Origin: CALOFP01 sp942492635
GTDB taxonomy: Bacteria > UBP6 > UBA1177 > CALOFP01
Length of the DNA stretch: 64,000 nucleotides
Direction: 5' to 3'
NCBI GenBank assembly: GCA_942492635.1
Contig: CALOFP010000001.1
Coordinates: forward strand, 1-64,000
Shown: positions 32,624 through 42,309 of the stretch, in pieces
Position numbering within the stretch: position 1 is the stretch's first letter
How the letters are laid out: each line of letters starts with the position of its first letter
Notes under the pieces: model-generated
What the model was told of the DNA's origin: nothing
The model's database searches: none
The model's input: the letters and a program-made list of their open reading frames with translations, nothing else
Program-made: the position numbers and the translations under genes

Positions 32624-33706
32624 TCAGGGATTTATCTGTAGAAATTTTAGAGCATTAGTTCTATAAACCTTCCGAAGAACGTCGGGTGGAAGAAAGATAC
32701 CGTAAATCATCCAGAAACCCTGAGGGTGGTGTGAGGGAGCGCAGTCCCAATATTCATCGTCACTTTCCATAAAGCGGTAGTACGTCGAATACATTTCACG
32801 ATTCGGAATCGTGTCCGTACCGAAAAGAATTCTGTCCTGATACTTAAGGAAAAATCGGCGGGCCGTATAGGGCTGTCTTCCAAGTTCACTGATCCTGGCA
32901 TCTATATCGACATAGAGATTTGGATAGAGGTCGAGCCAACGCCCCACCTCCTCAAGATTCTCCGGATTATTTGCCATATGAGCCCCTATGAAAACGGTTT
33001 TCGGATGACGCTCGATTACCCTGTTTCTCTGGATCAGCAGTTCTGCTCTCGACGGGTAATCCTCGCCGAAAAAGAGCCAGTTCGGATGTTCATTCAGTTC
33101 GTGCCACCGCTCGTTTTCCCTATCAAGAGGAGTGAAAAATGCCGCAGGATCGGAGGTGTGGATCATAACAGGTCGATTGTAACGTCCGCAAAGCTCCCAT
33201 ATCGGATCAAGTTTTGGATCATCGACGGTCACGAGTTTTCCCGTCGCCCTGTAGCGCACTCGAAGGCCGAGACTCTTGTGAATTTTCAATCCCTTGGCTC
33301 CAGCCTTGAAATCTGCCTCAATTCGTTTCACCTCCCTCGCCGACCATCCCGGATCGTCGATACCGCGAAAGTCGATCAGCGTGAAGGTGAAAAAGCGTCC
33401 GGGATAGGCGTTGTCGAAACGATCAAGCTCCCTTCGAAGAAACTCACCGCCGAATCCGTCCAGATTAACAACCGCATCGACACCTGATCGATCCATCTCA
33501 CGTATGAGAGCCTCCACATTTCTGACACGGCGAAGATGGTTGTGAATGTCGATAACCGGAAATGCCGGTTTTTCGATCTTCGTAACTTTCGTCTTCAACA
33601 TGGATCGGGGTTTCCAATTTTTCAACTTCAGCTCCTTGATATCTTCAGCAGCCTGAAGTTGGGCGAATAAAATAAAAAGAAGAAAAATAACACCTGTACT
33701 CTTCAT
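32624..33706 (-). CDS. Secreted amidohydrolase-family protein
   Basis: About 360 residues. Signal peptide MKSTGVIFLLFILFAQLQAA, then a metal-dependent TIM-barrel hydrolase: FPVIDIHNHLRRV (first metal His pair), VDAVVNLDGFGG, GAKGLKIHKSLGL (bridging Lys), NRPVMIHTSDPAAFF (metal His), KTVFIGAHMANNPE (metal His), and DRILFGTDTIPN (final Asp). It belongs to the amidohydrolase-2 group of decarboxylases and hydrolases; the substrate is unknown. The ATG at 33706 follows GGAG and begins the signal peptide; an upstream in-frame ATG would add 22 unlikely residues. A periplasmic location is unusual for this group. Confidence 0.84.
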   Translation of the reverse strand: MKSTGVIFLLFILFAQLQAAEDIKELKLKNWKPRSMLKTKVTKIEKPAFPVIDIHNHLRRVRNVEALIREMDRSGVDAVVNLDGFGGEFLRRELDRFDNAYPGRFFTFTLIDFRGIDDPGWSAREVKRIEADFKAGAKGLKIHKSLGLRVRYRATGKLVTVDDPKLDPIWELCGRYNRPVMIHTSDPAAFFTPLDRENERWHELNEHPNWLFFGEDYPSRAELLIQRNRVIERHPKTVFIGAHMANNPENLEEVGRWLDLYPNLYVDIDARISELGRQPYTARRFFLKYQDRILFGTDTIPNREMYSTYYRFMESDDEYWDCAPSHHPQGFWMIYGIFLPPDVLRKVYRTNALKFLQINP

Positions 33707-33772
33707 CTCTACTCCAAATTTAAAGAAAATTGATCTTCTCAAGTGAATAATAACTTGATTGAAACACAACAA

Positions 33773-34274
33773 TCAATTTTTAGCCGATATTTTTTTGTCT
33801 ATGGGATAATCGGACAGTTCAATCGAGTTGAAGAATTTTTCGCTCCGTTTTTATCATCCGCCCAAGCGAGAAAATAAAATACTACCGGATAGTTGAAACT
33901 TGTTTACCTCTCGATATCTTAATTTTTTCCCATTCATCGACCGGATTGACCGGGATATCTGTTTGTAGCTGATTTTGACGGCTTGAATTGTCAGGATATT
34001 CGTTTTCTGCCCATTTTTCCGACTGAATTCATGAAGATATTTCTTTTATGAAGAATGAAATTGCTGATTTGGGATCTCCGTATTTTTAGGAAGATTACAA
34101 ATTCCTTTGAATTTCAATTTATTGATGAGACGTTGCATGCAAAGCCTCTAAGTGAAGCTGTCGCGTCGACAAGGGTAGTTTCTCAGGTGTTTGTTTTTCA
34201 GACGGTTTATGTTTTCGGATCGTATTTCAGGTTATTGGATGACCAGATTACAGATCGAGTCGACAGGATAATCT
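33773..34274. other. Intergenic region, no gene recognised
   Basis: About 500 bases between the amidohydrolase start and the alpha-2-macroglobulin stop. One plus-strand open frame beginning at 34055 covers the right half and runs on antisense into the alpha-2-macroglobulin gene; it has no ribosome site and no familiar motif. No repeat of the array type is present. Confidence 0.4.
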
Positions 34275-37200
34275 CTACTCTTCGACAACAATTTTCTCGC
34301 CGGGGGCAAAGCTCCTGCTTTCGGGATTGTAGTACGGGTTTGTGCTTGATTCACCTGTCGAGGCTTCAATCGGAAAATCAGCGAGAAGTTCGTACTCGAT
34401 ATTCACTTTCTGACCTGCCTTTATCTCTTTTATGTAGAGAATCAGCTGTCTCGGAGTCTGTTCGTATCTCTGAAGAACATCTTTTGTCTCGGTCATCTTA
34501 TCCAGCTTTTCGGTGAGAAGTGTGAATCCGGGAGGAAGACCGATTGATGCGAGAATAACAGACTGGTTGCTTTCGGAAATATTTTCAACAGTCACATTCA
34601 CTCCTACGGTGTCATTGACCTTGAGCGAGCTCTTGTCGTACTGAACATCGATCTTCAACGGTCCCTCTGCAGGCGCTCCGCCATCTCCAGGAACATACCA
34701 CCTGGCCACTGCCGAGTACATGAGTCTTCCGGTTCCTGTGAAATTGATGGTTATCTGATTCTCTCCCTTTTTCAGAAGCTCCTTGAGGTCGATCAGCCTG
34801 AGAACGTCTGCATTATCTGCCGTTATCTGATAATCGGCTACGCCTGTGCCGTTTGCCGCAACGGTTACCTGTCCTGAAGCGTCGCTGCCCGCCATATCCA
34901 GTGATGCAACCATCAATCTAAGCGCGAGAACTGTTCCCTGGGTTGTGCTCCAGTTACCGAAGCTGTCTTTCTTCCTTGAAAGGAAACTGATAATTCCCTC
35001 GACGATGTCGTTGTGTCCGCCCTTTTCAAAAAGAAGCAGACCTATAAGGGCCGTTGTTTCGAGTACTGCGTTGTCTCCGCTTGAATAGGTTTCCGTTTTC
35101 ACAGTCTGTTCCCAGTAGTATCCGCCTTTTCCGTCATCCTTCTTTTCCGCGAGAAGGTCGTTTACGAATTCTGCTACGGCACTGTTTCCAGCGTTGCCCG
35201 AAGAGACGAGTGACATGGCTGTTATCGCCTTGGTGTAGGTGTCCGTTGCTTCACTGAGATGTGAAAGAAGGTAGTTGACTCCCCCCTGAACAGCCGACAT
35301 TTCCTTTTCTGCTCTTGAAAGCGCCCATACGGCGTATGCTGTCGTTCGAAGTAGTGAATCCTGGAAATTGTTTATCGCGCCTTCTGGAATTCCTCCGCTT
35401 GAAGGCTTGAAACTTCCGTCGGGATTCTGCTGGGATGCCATCCACTGCGCTGTGCGGTCAATGAGGTTCTGATCTACCGGATGAACCTTGGCCATGTCGA
35501 TGAACTCCATCATACCGAAACATGTAAGAACAAAGTGTGCGGGAGTTTCACCGAACCACTCGAAACCGCCCCCCTCGACTTCGAATGTAAGCAGCCGCTG
35601 ATATCCCTGGGCGATATAATCACGGGCCTTCAATTCTATTTCCGGCTTGAGCTGATCCGTCTTTATGAGGTACTGAAGAACCAGGACATTGGGATATGTG
35701 GCCGAAGAGGTCTGCTCGAAACATCCTGTCGGCATCTGGAACATTGAATCCAGTCCTTCGACCGCCTGGGACATGATTCCCGGATAGATTTTGACAAAAA
35801 GTTCCTCGGAATCGTCGATGGCGGTTTCCGGGATTGTCAGGGAAATGTTCTTCTCACCATCAAGAAGATCACTCTCCACAGCCTCCTCCGGTATTCCGTC
35901 GGGTATGACTTTTACACTTCTCTTTATGGCATCCTGCAGATTGGATCCCTGTGCATAGACCGTGAGGGTGTGAACACCCGGCTTTAAAACTTTTATGGGA
36001 AAGTAGACAGCCGAAACGGAATTTGCGGAAACATCAACGCTGACAGTTCCTTCTCCAACCTTTTCAAACCAATCCTCATCCTCGGCGACCAGAGTTACCG
36101 TTTCCGATTCGGAAAGATAGTTGTAAATACCGACCGGCACGCTGACAGTATCGTTCTGAGTAAGGAAAACCGGAAGATCTATCTCCACAAAGAAGTCCTG
36201 GAAAACCGTCAGAGCTCCCTCTTCACTGCCAAGGGACCCGCCAAGGGTGTTGGCAAGTGCCGTAATTCTCCAGCTCGTTATGGAATCGGGCATGGTCAGT
36301 TCAACTTTCGCCTCTCCTTTTTCATCCGTTATAAACTCGGGATTGAAGTAGAGTGTCTCCGGAAACCAGCTGCGAACCTTTCTTGCCCCACCTTCGTCCT
36401 TATCACCGCCTCCATTGTCGGAAGGTTCCTCTCCCCCGTTGTCTCCTGCATCGACATCATCCTGCCAGGTCTCTTCATAAATCGCTACGGAGATCTCGAT
36501 ATCGTCGGAACTGTTCCAGATTTCGTCCATACCACGGCTTTTAACCACCGCATTTCTGGAGTAGGATTCATCCTTAATTACGCCGAAAAGTTCGTTACCC
36601 CAGGGATCAAAATTACTACTGTCGGAAAGCACCTTCTGAAGTTTGGCTTGATCGAATGATTCCGGTTGAATGTTGTTGTCACTCATGTAACTTTCAATCG
36701 CCTTTTGAATCTTATCCTTAAGGAAAGAGTTCGCCGTACTCAGTGCACTTGAAAAAACAGGAGTGTAGGAATCTTCCGATACACCGTACATGGTTTCGGG
36801 ACCGTTGGATTCGAGATAGGCTTCGGCCCTTTCGTCAAGTTCCGTTTTCTTTGCATCATCCTCCGGAATAGTGTTGAAATCCCCCGGACGGATTCCATAG
36901 ATTACGTAGGTCGGTTTCATGACAGCCTGTTCGATATCAAAATATGTGGACTCCATTCCGGCACGGTATTCGGCAAGTGCAAAAACCGCTTCGTCGACGA
37001 TTGAAATGCCCAGTGCTGAAACCGCTGCATTTCCTTCGGAGTCTTTTACCGAGAAGGTAACTGTAGCCTCTTCTCTCGGCTTGTATATCTCTTTATCGGA
37101 TGAAATTGCCACACTCAGCCCGGAAACCTTCAAAACGTAAACGTATGAACTGTCGCGTATGACATTTCCGTCCCGATCCAGGTAGTAGGCGAAAATCTCG

Positions 37201-39143
37201 AGCGGCCCTGTCATTGTCTCGTCAACGACCGTTTCGTAGCTTCCCTTTCCGTTTTCGAGTTCCACCACATCGGTAAGACGAGTCTGAGAGTTCTGGATAA
37301 TGTCTACATAAACCCTGTCCGGAAGCAATGGAGGAGACGTAAGATCCGGACGCAGTGCCGCCAGTACATCAAGCTTTAATGTATCGCCCACCTCATACAT
37401 GTGTTTTTCAGGGAAGAGAAGAACAAACTCATCGAACTTTTCTTCACTGAAAGCAAATTGTCTTGTAACCGTGACTCCGCCGGAAAGTGCCTTGACGCTC
37501 CAACTGCAATCTCCTGAAATTGAAAAGGAAAATTTTGAGATGCCTTTTTCATCAACTGTCACATCACTCTTTTCGGCTCCGCAGCTCACTTCGGCAGAAC
37601 CGGCAAGAGGTTTTCCCGAATGATCCGCAAGGATCAGGTAAAAGTTCTGGGAGACTCCCGGAACGACTCTGCCTGTCTCCGGAACAAGTGTGATGTTGAA
37701 CGGATCTTTAACCACCTTGATTCGGCTGTTGATCGTCTGACTGTGGTCAGCGTTATCGGTTACCGTAACATCGAGATAGACCGCAGCTTCTCCCTGATCA
37801 AGTTGTGACCCTGTGATGTATGTGGGAATATCGAGATTGAAAATGTATTTTCCATCATTATCCAGAATTCCCGTAACGTTGTAAAACTCCGTAAAATCGA
37901 CATCGAATGTTTTGGCGGAAATTTCAACCTTTCCGCCGGAAACCGGCTTGCCGTAAAAGTAGTTTGCATCCACAGTTCCTGTAAGTTTGCCGCCGGGAAG
38001 ATAGAATGATTTGTCTGAAGAGAATGAAACTTTGAAACGGGGTAGCCTGTATTCGTCAACTGTAACCGTCTTCACGGCGGCAACACTCTTCTCGGTTCCC
38101 ACAACTGCACGGATCTGGTATTTACCCTTGTTTACAAGATCGGCAAGCTTGAAGGTTGTGGAGAACACACCGTATCCGGAAGTTTTTCCCTGTTTTGAAA
38201 AAACCTTATTTCCTTTCGGATCGATAATATCAAGGGTAACATCGCGATCGGCCAGAGGTGTCTTTGCCGGCACTTTAAGACTGAGAGCCCGGATATTTAT
38301 CGTCTGTCCCGGCTGATAAAGCGGCTTTTCGGTCGTGAGTAGAATTTTTTCGATTCTTTCCGCTTCGGCATCAGACTCAAGATTCTGGGTTCCGTGATGG
38401 GACCTCACTTCAGCTTTAATGGTTACATTGCCTTCCGTTTCAGCAGGAACCTCAACCTTGATCTTTGCCGTACCGATTTCATCCGTCTTTGCAGTTCCGC
38501 TGAATATCTGCTCCTCACCTTTTTTCAAAACCAGTTTCACTTCGGCATTCTCAACCGGCTGTTTACTGTGAAAATCGGACACCAGTACACGATATATTGT
38601 GGAATCACCCTCGAGAAGTTTACTACTTCCGAGAATTTGAGCTCGAACTACTGGCATAATTGAAAAGAGACTAACGCTTCCTTCTATCTCATATTCATCC
38701 CATGACAGGGTGTAGGTGAGAATGGAATTTCCGGCAGCTTCATAGGAAGGGAGGGCACTCTTTCCCAGAGAGTGAATGATCTCCTTTGTGGAAGAAGTAA
38801 CCGTCGTTTCAAACTCACCGGCGATCAGTTTATCCGGTTCTCCAGAAAGGGATTTTGAAAGAATCTTTACCTTCGGTTCAATATCACCGCTCCCTTCGCT
38901 TATCCATGCCGGAAGAATAAGAAACGCTTCACCTTCCGTACTGAGTGTAATCATTACCCCTTCCTCATTTACCGAAAGAGTACCTTTTTGAATAACACCT
39001 CCTCCGTGTCCGTCGTCGTCGGGTTGTTCTATCTGGTCTAGATCATTTTTTTTTAGCGATGTGCTACTACCGTCACCGCATGAAATCATTAAAAAAAGAG
39101 GAAAAAGTAAGAGAATAGTGCCCAATTTTTTGAAAAATTGCAT
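34275..39143 (-). CDS. Bacterial alpha-2-macroglobulin, thioester-containing lipoprotein
   Basis: About 1622 residues. Lipoprotein signal MQFFKKLGTILLLFPLFLMI then SCGDG. Successive MG beta-sandwich domains follow (for example TEKPLYQPGQTINIRALSLK, SFSSDKSFYLPGGKLTGTVD). A bait-like low-complexity region is near DAGDNGGEEPSDNGGGDKDE. The C-terminal half has SWFPETLYFNPEFITDEKGE, MPDSITSWRITALANT, and the thioester motif GCFEQ at about residue 1141 in MPTGCFEQTSSATYPNVLVL, inside an alpha/alpha toroid. It traps attacking proteases in the periplasm or at the surface. Bacterial A2M genes are often paired with pbpC; none is adjacent here. The ATG at 39143 follows GGAGGG. Confidence 0.95.
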   Translation of the reverse strand: MQFFKKLGTILLLFPLFLMISCGDGSSTSLKKNDLDQIEQPDDDGHGGGVIQKGTLSVNEEGVMITLSTEGEAFLILPAWISEGSGDIEPKVKILSKSLSGEPDKLIAGEFETTVTSSTKEIIHSLGKSALPSYEAAGNSILTYTLSWDEYEIEGSVSLFSIMPVVRAQILGSSKLLEGDSTIYRVLVSDFHSKQPVENAEVKLVLKKGEEQIFSGTAKTDEIGTAKIKVEVPAETEGNVTIKAEVRSHHGTQNLESDAEAERIEKILLTTEKPLYQPGQTINIRALSLKVPAKTPLADRDVTLDIIDPKGNKVFSKQGKTSGYGVFSTTFKLADLVNKGKYQIRAVVGTEKSVAAVKTVTVDEYRLPRFKVSFSSDKSFYLPGGKLTGTVDANYFYGKPVSGGKVEISAKTFDVDFTEFYNVTGILDNDGKYIFNLDIPTYITGSQLDQGEAAVYLDVTVTDNADHSQTINSRIKVVKDPFNITLVPETGRVVPGVSQNFYLILADHSGKPLAGSAEVSCGAEKSDVTVDEKGISKFSFSISGDCSWSVKALSGGVTVTRQFAFSEEKFDEFVLLFPEKHMYEVGDTLKLDVLAALRPDLTSPPLLPDRVYVDIIQNSQTRLTDVVELENGKGSYETVVDETMTGPLEIFAYYLDRDGNVIRDSSYVYVLKVSGLSVAISSDKEIYKPREEATVTFSVKDSEGNAAVSALGISIVDEAVFALAEYRAGMESTYFDIEQAVMKPTYVIYGIRPGDFNTIPEDDAKKTELDERAEAYLESNGPETMYGVSEDSYTPVFSSALSTANSFLKDKIQKAIESYMSDNNIQPESFDQAKLQKVLSDSSNFDPWGNELFGVIKDESYSRNAVVKSRGMDEIWNSSDDIEISVAIYEETWQDDVDAGDNGGEEPSDNGGGDKDEGGARKVRSWFPETLYFNPEFITDEKGEAKVELTMPDSITSWRITALANTLGGSLGSEEGALTVFQDFFVEIDLPVFLTQNDTVSVPVGIYNYLSESETVTLVAEDEDWFEKVGEGTVSVDVSANSVSAVYFPIKVLKPGVHTLTVYAQGSNLQDAIKRSVKVIPDGIPEEAVESDLLDGEKNISLTIPETAIDDSEELFVKIYPGIMSQAVEGLDSMFQMPTGCFEQTSSATYPNVLVLQYLIKTDQLKPEIELKARDYIAQGYQRLLTFEVEGGGFEWFGETPAHFVLTCFGMMEFIDMAKVHPVDQNLIDRTAQWMASQQNPDGSFKPSSGGIPEGAINNFQDSLLRTTAYAVWALSRAEKEMSAVQGGVNYLLSHLSEATDTYTKAITAMSLVSSGNAGNSAVAEFVNDLLAEKKDDGKGGYYWEQTVKTETYSSGDNAVLETTALIGLLLFEKGGHNDIVEGIISFLSRKKDSFGNWSTTQGTVLALRLMVASLDMAGSDASGQVTVAANGTGVADYQITADNADVLRLIDLKELLKKGENQITINFTGTGRLMYSAVARWYVPGDGGAPAEGPLKIDVQYDKSSLKVNDTVGVNVTVENISESNQSVILASIGLPPGFTLLTEKLDKMTETKDVLQRYEQTPRQLILYIKEIKAGQKVNIEYELLADFPIEASTGESSTNPYYNPESRSFAPGEKIVVEE

Positions 39144-39159
39144 GATGCCCTCCATTGTC

Positions 39160-39183
39160 TGTTACGTATTACATATTGTAACA
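39160..39183 (-). promoter_or_regulatory. Candidate extended -10 promoter within an inverted repeat, upstream of A2M
   Basis: On the minus strand TG-T-TACAAT fits an extended -10 element, and TGTTAC at 39160-39165 with GTAACA at 39178-39183 forms an inverted repeat covering it. There is no good -35. A repressor site overlapping the promoter of the alpha-2-macroglobulin gene is possible. Confidence 0.3.
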
Positions 39184-39413
39184 TTCGAAGGCCACTATTA
39201 TTAAAAAATTATTCAGTTTTTAAAAATTACACCATGTGCCGTGGAGATAGTAAAAAGCAATTCTGAACTCTAACTGCTTTACTTTGGCGATACGATACCG
39301 GTTCAAGATTTTGAATTTTCTGAATTTGCAACAATTCAGACCGTTCCGTTCGACAGTTTTTTATGAAAAGTACCTGGAAAGAATTCTCTTATTGAAAAAG
39401 AGTAGAGTAACTT

Positions 39414-40031
39414 TTATTTGAGAAGATCGACAACCTTTTTGAATGCATCTTTATTCTTATCTGAAGCATTCGCGAGTCTCTTTTCAGCAATCTTGAGAGC
39501 TGTCTCGTTCTGTTTGTTTGCAGCTGACTTGTCTGCACCCTTTACAAGAAGCGCCTCTGTAATTTTAAAATATCCCTTTGATGCTGCGAGCATGAGGGGT
39601 GTCCAGCCGTTCTTTCCAGCAACGGATACATCTGCGCCCTTTTCAATGAAAACCGCAACCGTATCATCCATTCCGGACCAGGATGCCCACATAAGAGATG
39701 TCCAGCCGTCGTTGTCCTTAGCCGAAAGAGAGCTTCCCTTCTCTATGAGAAGTTTGATTATGTCGAGACGTTTTCCTTCCTCTTCCTTCTTCTTCTTATC
39801 GTCATCGTAGTTGAGGTAAGCCGCCCACATAAGAGCTGTTCTGCCCTGATCATCCTTCTTGGCAAGTCTGGCAACAACATCCGTTTCAGTTTCGAGTTCC
39901 TTTTTTACTGTATCAATCTTCGCTGCATTTACGGCGGCAACCAGAGGATCGGAAATTCCGCCGCCGCCCCCGGCAAAAAGTTGTCCGCCTATGAAAAGAA
40001 CACTCACTAAAGTCATGATAAACTTCTTCAT
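39414..40031 (-). CDS. Secreted ankyrin-repeat protein
   Basis: 205 residues. Signal peptide MKKFIMTLVSVLFIGGQLFA, a glycine-rich junction, then ankyrin repeats: LVAAVNAAKIDTVKKELETE, DDQGRTALMWAAYLNYDDDK (with a charged insert), LLIEKGSSLSAKDNDGWTSL, VFIEKGADVSVAGKNGWTPL and ALLVKGADKSAANKQNETAL. Such proteins bind partner proteins; here the location is periplasmic. The partner is unknown. It is flanked by the alpha-2-macroglobulin gene downstream and udk upstream (26 bases away), so it could share the udk transcript. The ATG at 40031 lies just after GAGGTGTAGG. Confidence 0.9.
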   Translation of the reverse strand: MKKFIMTLVSVLFIGGQLFAGGGGGISDPLVAAVNAAKIDTVKKELETETDVVARLAKKDDQGRTALMWAAYLNYDDDKKKKEEEGKRLDIIKLLIEKGSSLSAKDNDGWTSLMWASWSGMDDTVAVFIEKGADVSVAGKNGWTPLMLAASKGYFKITEALLVKGADKSAANKQNETALKIAEKRLANASDKNKDAFKKVVDLLK

Positions 40032-40057
40032 CCTACACCTCACATTCAATATGATGG

Positions 40058-40681
40058 TTAATTGTTATCCGCAATCCATTGTCTTATCTTTGAAACAATC
40101 ATATCTATCGCAACACAGTTGTTGCCGCCTTCGGGAATTACAACGTCGGCCCACTGTTTACCGGGTTCGACAAACTGGTTGTGCATGGGGCGGACAGTTT
40201 CGTAGTACTGCTTTCTGACGCTGTCGAATGTTCTGCCCCTCACTTCGATGTCTCTTCTGATTCTTCTCAGAACACGGATATCGGCATCCGTATCCACGAA
40301 TATCTTTATGGAAAACATGTCTCTCAAGTCACTGTCGAAGAAGGTAAGAATACCTTCCAATACCACAATGTCGGATGGATTAACCGTTTCCGTCTCATCT
40401 TTGCGTGTATGATTTACAAAATCGTAAATCGGTTTCTCAATCGCCTTCCCTTCGGCCAGAGCCTGCATGTGCTCCTTCAGCAGATCAAAGTCGATCGAAT
40501 GCGGGTGATCGTAATTGATCTTTTCCCTTTCACTCTTCTCCAGCTCGGAAAAATCCTTATAGTAAGAGTCCATTTCGATGATTGCAACGCTTTCATCTTC
40601 TGCAAAGAAGTTTTTGATTTTTTTCGCGATTGTCGTTTTTCCGGAACCGGTTCCGCCGGCAAGGCCAAGGATCAGAGGCAT
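40058..40681 (-). CDS. udk: Uridine kinase
   Basis: 207 residues. P-loop MPLILGLAGGTGSGKTTIAK at the N-terminus, then AIIEMDSYYKDFSELEKSER (substrate-binding DSYY), NYDHPHSIDFDLL, PIYDFVNHTRKDETE, VVLEGILTFFDSDLRDMFSI, and RRIRRDIEVRGRTFDSVRKQ. It phosphorylates uridine and cytidine to the monophosphates in pyrimidine salvage. The ATG at 40681 is used because GGGAG is six bases upstream and the family starts here; the open frame extends 15 codons further without similarity. Confidence 0.95.
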   Translation of the reverse strand: MPLILGLAGGTGSGKTTIAKKIKNFFAEDESVAIIEMDSYYKDFSELEKSEREKINYDHPHSIDFDLLKEHMQALAEGKAIEKPIYDFVNHTRKDETETVNPSDIVVLEGILTFFDSDLRDMFSIKIFVDTDADIRVLRRIRRDIEVRGRTFDSVRKQYYETVRPMHNQFVEPGKQWADVVIPEGGNNCVAIDMIVSKIRQWIADNN

Positions 40682-40747
40682 TCTACACTCCCTTTTACAA
40701 CTTTTTTCAATATCACTATAGTACAAGATTTAATTTTTTCAATTTTT

Positions 40748-41737
40748 TTAAACAAATAGCGCCCCCTTGACAAGGAGGTTCGAAAGCCTGTTCCTCACTG
40801 TTTCAAAGGAGTCCGCGAGAGTTCTCTCCCGTTCCAGATTCCGCACCATTGCTTCCCAAAAAAGATACATAGTTTCTTCGCTGCCCGAGCATACGGGCAT
40901 TAGGTCGAAACCTGTTCTGATGAATGCATCCACCTTCTCCTCGACAGACCAGCTGTCGAGGGCGTGCATCTCCATGTCATCGAGTATCGTTATTCCCCGA
41001 AATCCGATCTCTTCCCGAACAATTCTTCCCCACTCCGGGGAGAGGGTAGCCGGTCGAGAACTTACCTGGGGAACAAGAATATGTGCAATCATCATGAAAT
41101 TAGTCTTACCGGAAAGACGGATGAAGGGAACCATATCCTCGCTTCTTATTCTGTCGAAATCCTTATCTATTACAGGAAGAGATTTGTGGGAATCGACAGT
41201 TGTCGCACCGTGTCCAGGGAAGTGCTTTATGACCGGTTGCACACCAGCCGAGAGAAGGGCCTCCATCACTATTCCCGCCTTGTGAACAATTACCGACGGA
41301 TCCGTACCGAAACTCCTGTCTCCGACAATGGATTTTGAATCTCCGCTGCAAATATCAACAACGGGAGCCATATCCACATTTATCCCTGCTGCGGAAAGTA
41401 TCGATCCGAGATTTCTCCATCGCTCAATCAGCTCCTTCTCATCCATCTGCGACATCTCAGCGGCTGAGGGAAGCGAATACGGAGCGTCCGGCAACCTTCT
41501 TACTCGTCCCCCCTCCTCGTCAATGGAAAAAAGATGAATGCCATCAATCTTTTTCAGACAATTCACCGAGGAACCTAGCAATTCGACTGTGTCGATATTC
41601 CGTTTGAAGAAGATCACTCCGGAAGGCGTACTCTCCCTGAAAAAAGATAATTCACGGCTTGTCGGATACTCCCCCGAAAGAGAGAAAATGAAGGGCGCTC
41701 CGGCCGACTGCTTTAAACGTTTAAGTCCCGGGTACAT
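40748..41737 (-). CDS. nagZ: Beta-N-acetylhexosaminidase, GH3 (NagZ-like)
   Basis: 329 residues, cytoplasmic (no signal). GH3 motifs: HLFSIDEEGGRVRRLPDAPY, NVDMAPVVDICSGDSKSIVG, DRSFGTDPSVIVHKAG, the hallmark VIKHFPGHGATTVDSHKSLP, MIAHILVPQVSSRPATLSPE and the nucleophile Asp in GITILDDMEMHAL. NagZ removes N-acetylglucosamine from anhydro-muropeptides during cell-wall recycling. The ATG overlaps the end of rdgB by 25 bases. It closes the hpt-trmB-rdgB-nagZ cluster. Confidence 0.93.
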   Translation of the reverse strand: MYPGLKRLKQSAGAPFIFSLSGEYPTSRELSFFRESTPSGVIFFKRNIDTVELLGSSVNCLKKIDGIHLFSIDEEGGRVRRLPDAPYSLPSAAEMSQMDEKELIERWRNLGSILSAAGINVDMAPVVDICSGDSKSIVGDRSFGTDPSVIVHKAGIVMEALLSAGVQPVIKHFPGHGATTVDSHKSLPVIDKDFDRIRSEDMVPFIRLSGKTNFMMIAHILVPQVSSRPATLSPEWGRIVREEIGFRGITILDDMEMHALDSWSVEEKVDAFIRTGFDLMPVCSGSEETMYLFWEAMVRNLERERTLADSFETVRNRLSNLLVKGALFV

Positions 41738-42309
41738 ACCAGAAGCCTCTCAAGTTTTCTGAACGCCTCTCCCCTATGGCTTATGGCGTGTTTTTCTGAG
41801 GATTCCATCTCCGCAAGAGTTCTATCTTCACCGGATGGAACAAAAACCGGGTCATACCCGAACCCTCCGTTCCCCTTTTCCGCTTCTGCGATGGAGCCTT
41901 CACAGCGCCCCTCTGTCGAAAACAGGGTGTAATCGGGAAAGAGAAGCACAGCCGAACATGAGAACCAGGCTCTTCTGTCCTCTATCCCTTTCAGATCTTT
42001 TTTAAGCTTCTGAAGATTGTCGGAATCTGTGGCATTTTCTCCCGCATAACGTGAAGAGTAGACGCCTGGGGCTCCGTCAAGGTACGGAACTACAAGTCCT
42101 GAATCATCAGAGAGTACCGGGTAGTCACGAACAATCTTCAGTGCAGCTTCGGCCTTGATGCATGCGTTAATGAGAAACGTATCTCCATTTTCCACCGGAT
42201 TGAACTGAGTATCGAAATCTTTTATGGAGAGTATCTCGTAATCCGGGAATATTTCCCGGGCCTCCTTCAGTTTGCCCTTGTTCCCGGTTGCGAAAACTAT
42301 GGTGTTCAT
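41713..42309 (-). CDS. rdgB: XTP/dITP diphosphatase (RdgB/HAM1 family)
   Basis: 198 residues. MNTIVFATGNKGKLKEAREI at the N-terminus, GDTFLINACIKAEAALKIV, VLSDDSGLVVPYLDGAPGVY with SSRYAG, EGRCEGSIAEAEKGNGGFGY then DPVFVP, and MESSEKHAISHRGEAFRKL are all signatures of the family. It hydrolyses non-canonical purine triphosphates (ITP, XTP, dITP) to the monophosphates. The ATG at 42309 overlaps the trmB stop (ATGA), so translation is coupled. Confidence 0.96.
   Translation of the reverse strand: MNTIVFATGNKGKLKEAREIFPDYEILSIKDFDTQFNPVENGDTFLINACIKAEAALKIVRDYPVLSDDSGLVVPYLDGAPGVYSSRYAGENATDSDNLQKLKKDLKGIEDRRAWFSCSAVLLFPDYTLFSTEGRCEGSIAEAEKGNGGFGYDPVFVPSGEDRTLAEMESSEKHAISHRGEAFRKLERLLVCTRDLNV

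Noticed and set aside
34055..34516. Plus-strand frame of 153 codons at the alpha-2-macroglobulin 3' end
   Set aside because: Half of it is antisense to the A2M coding region, there is no ribosome site, and its composition is not protein-like.
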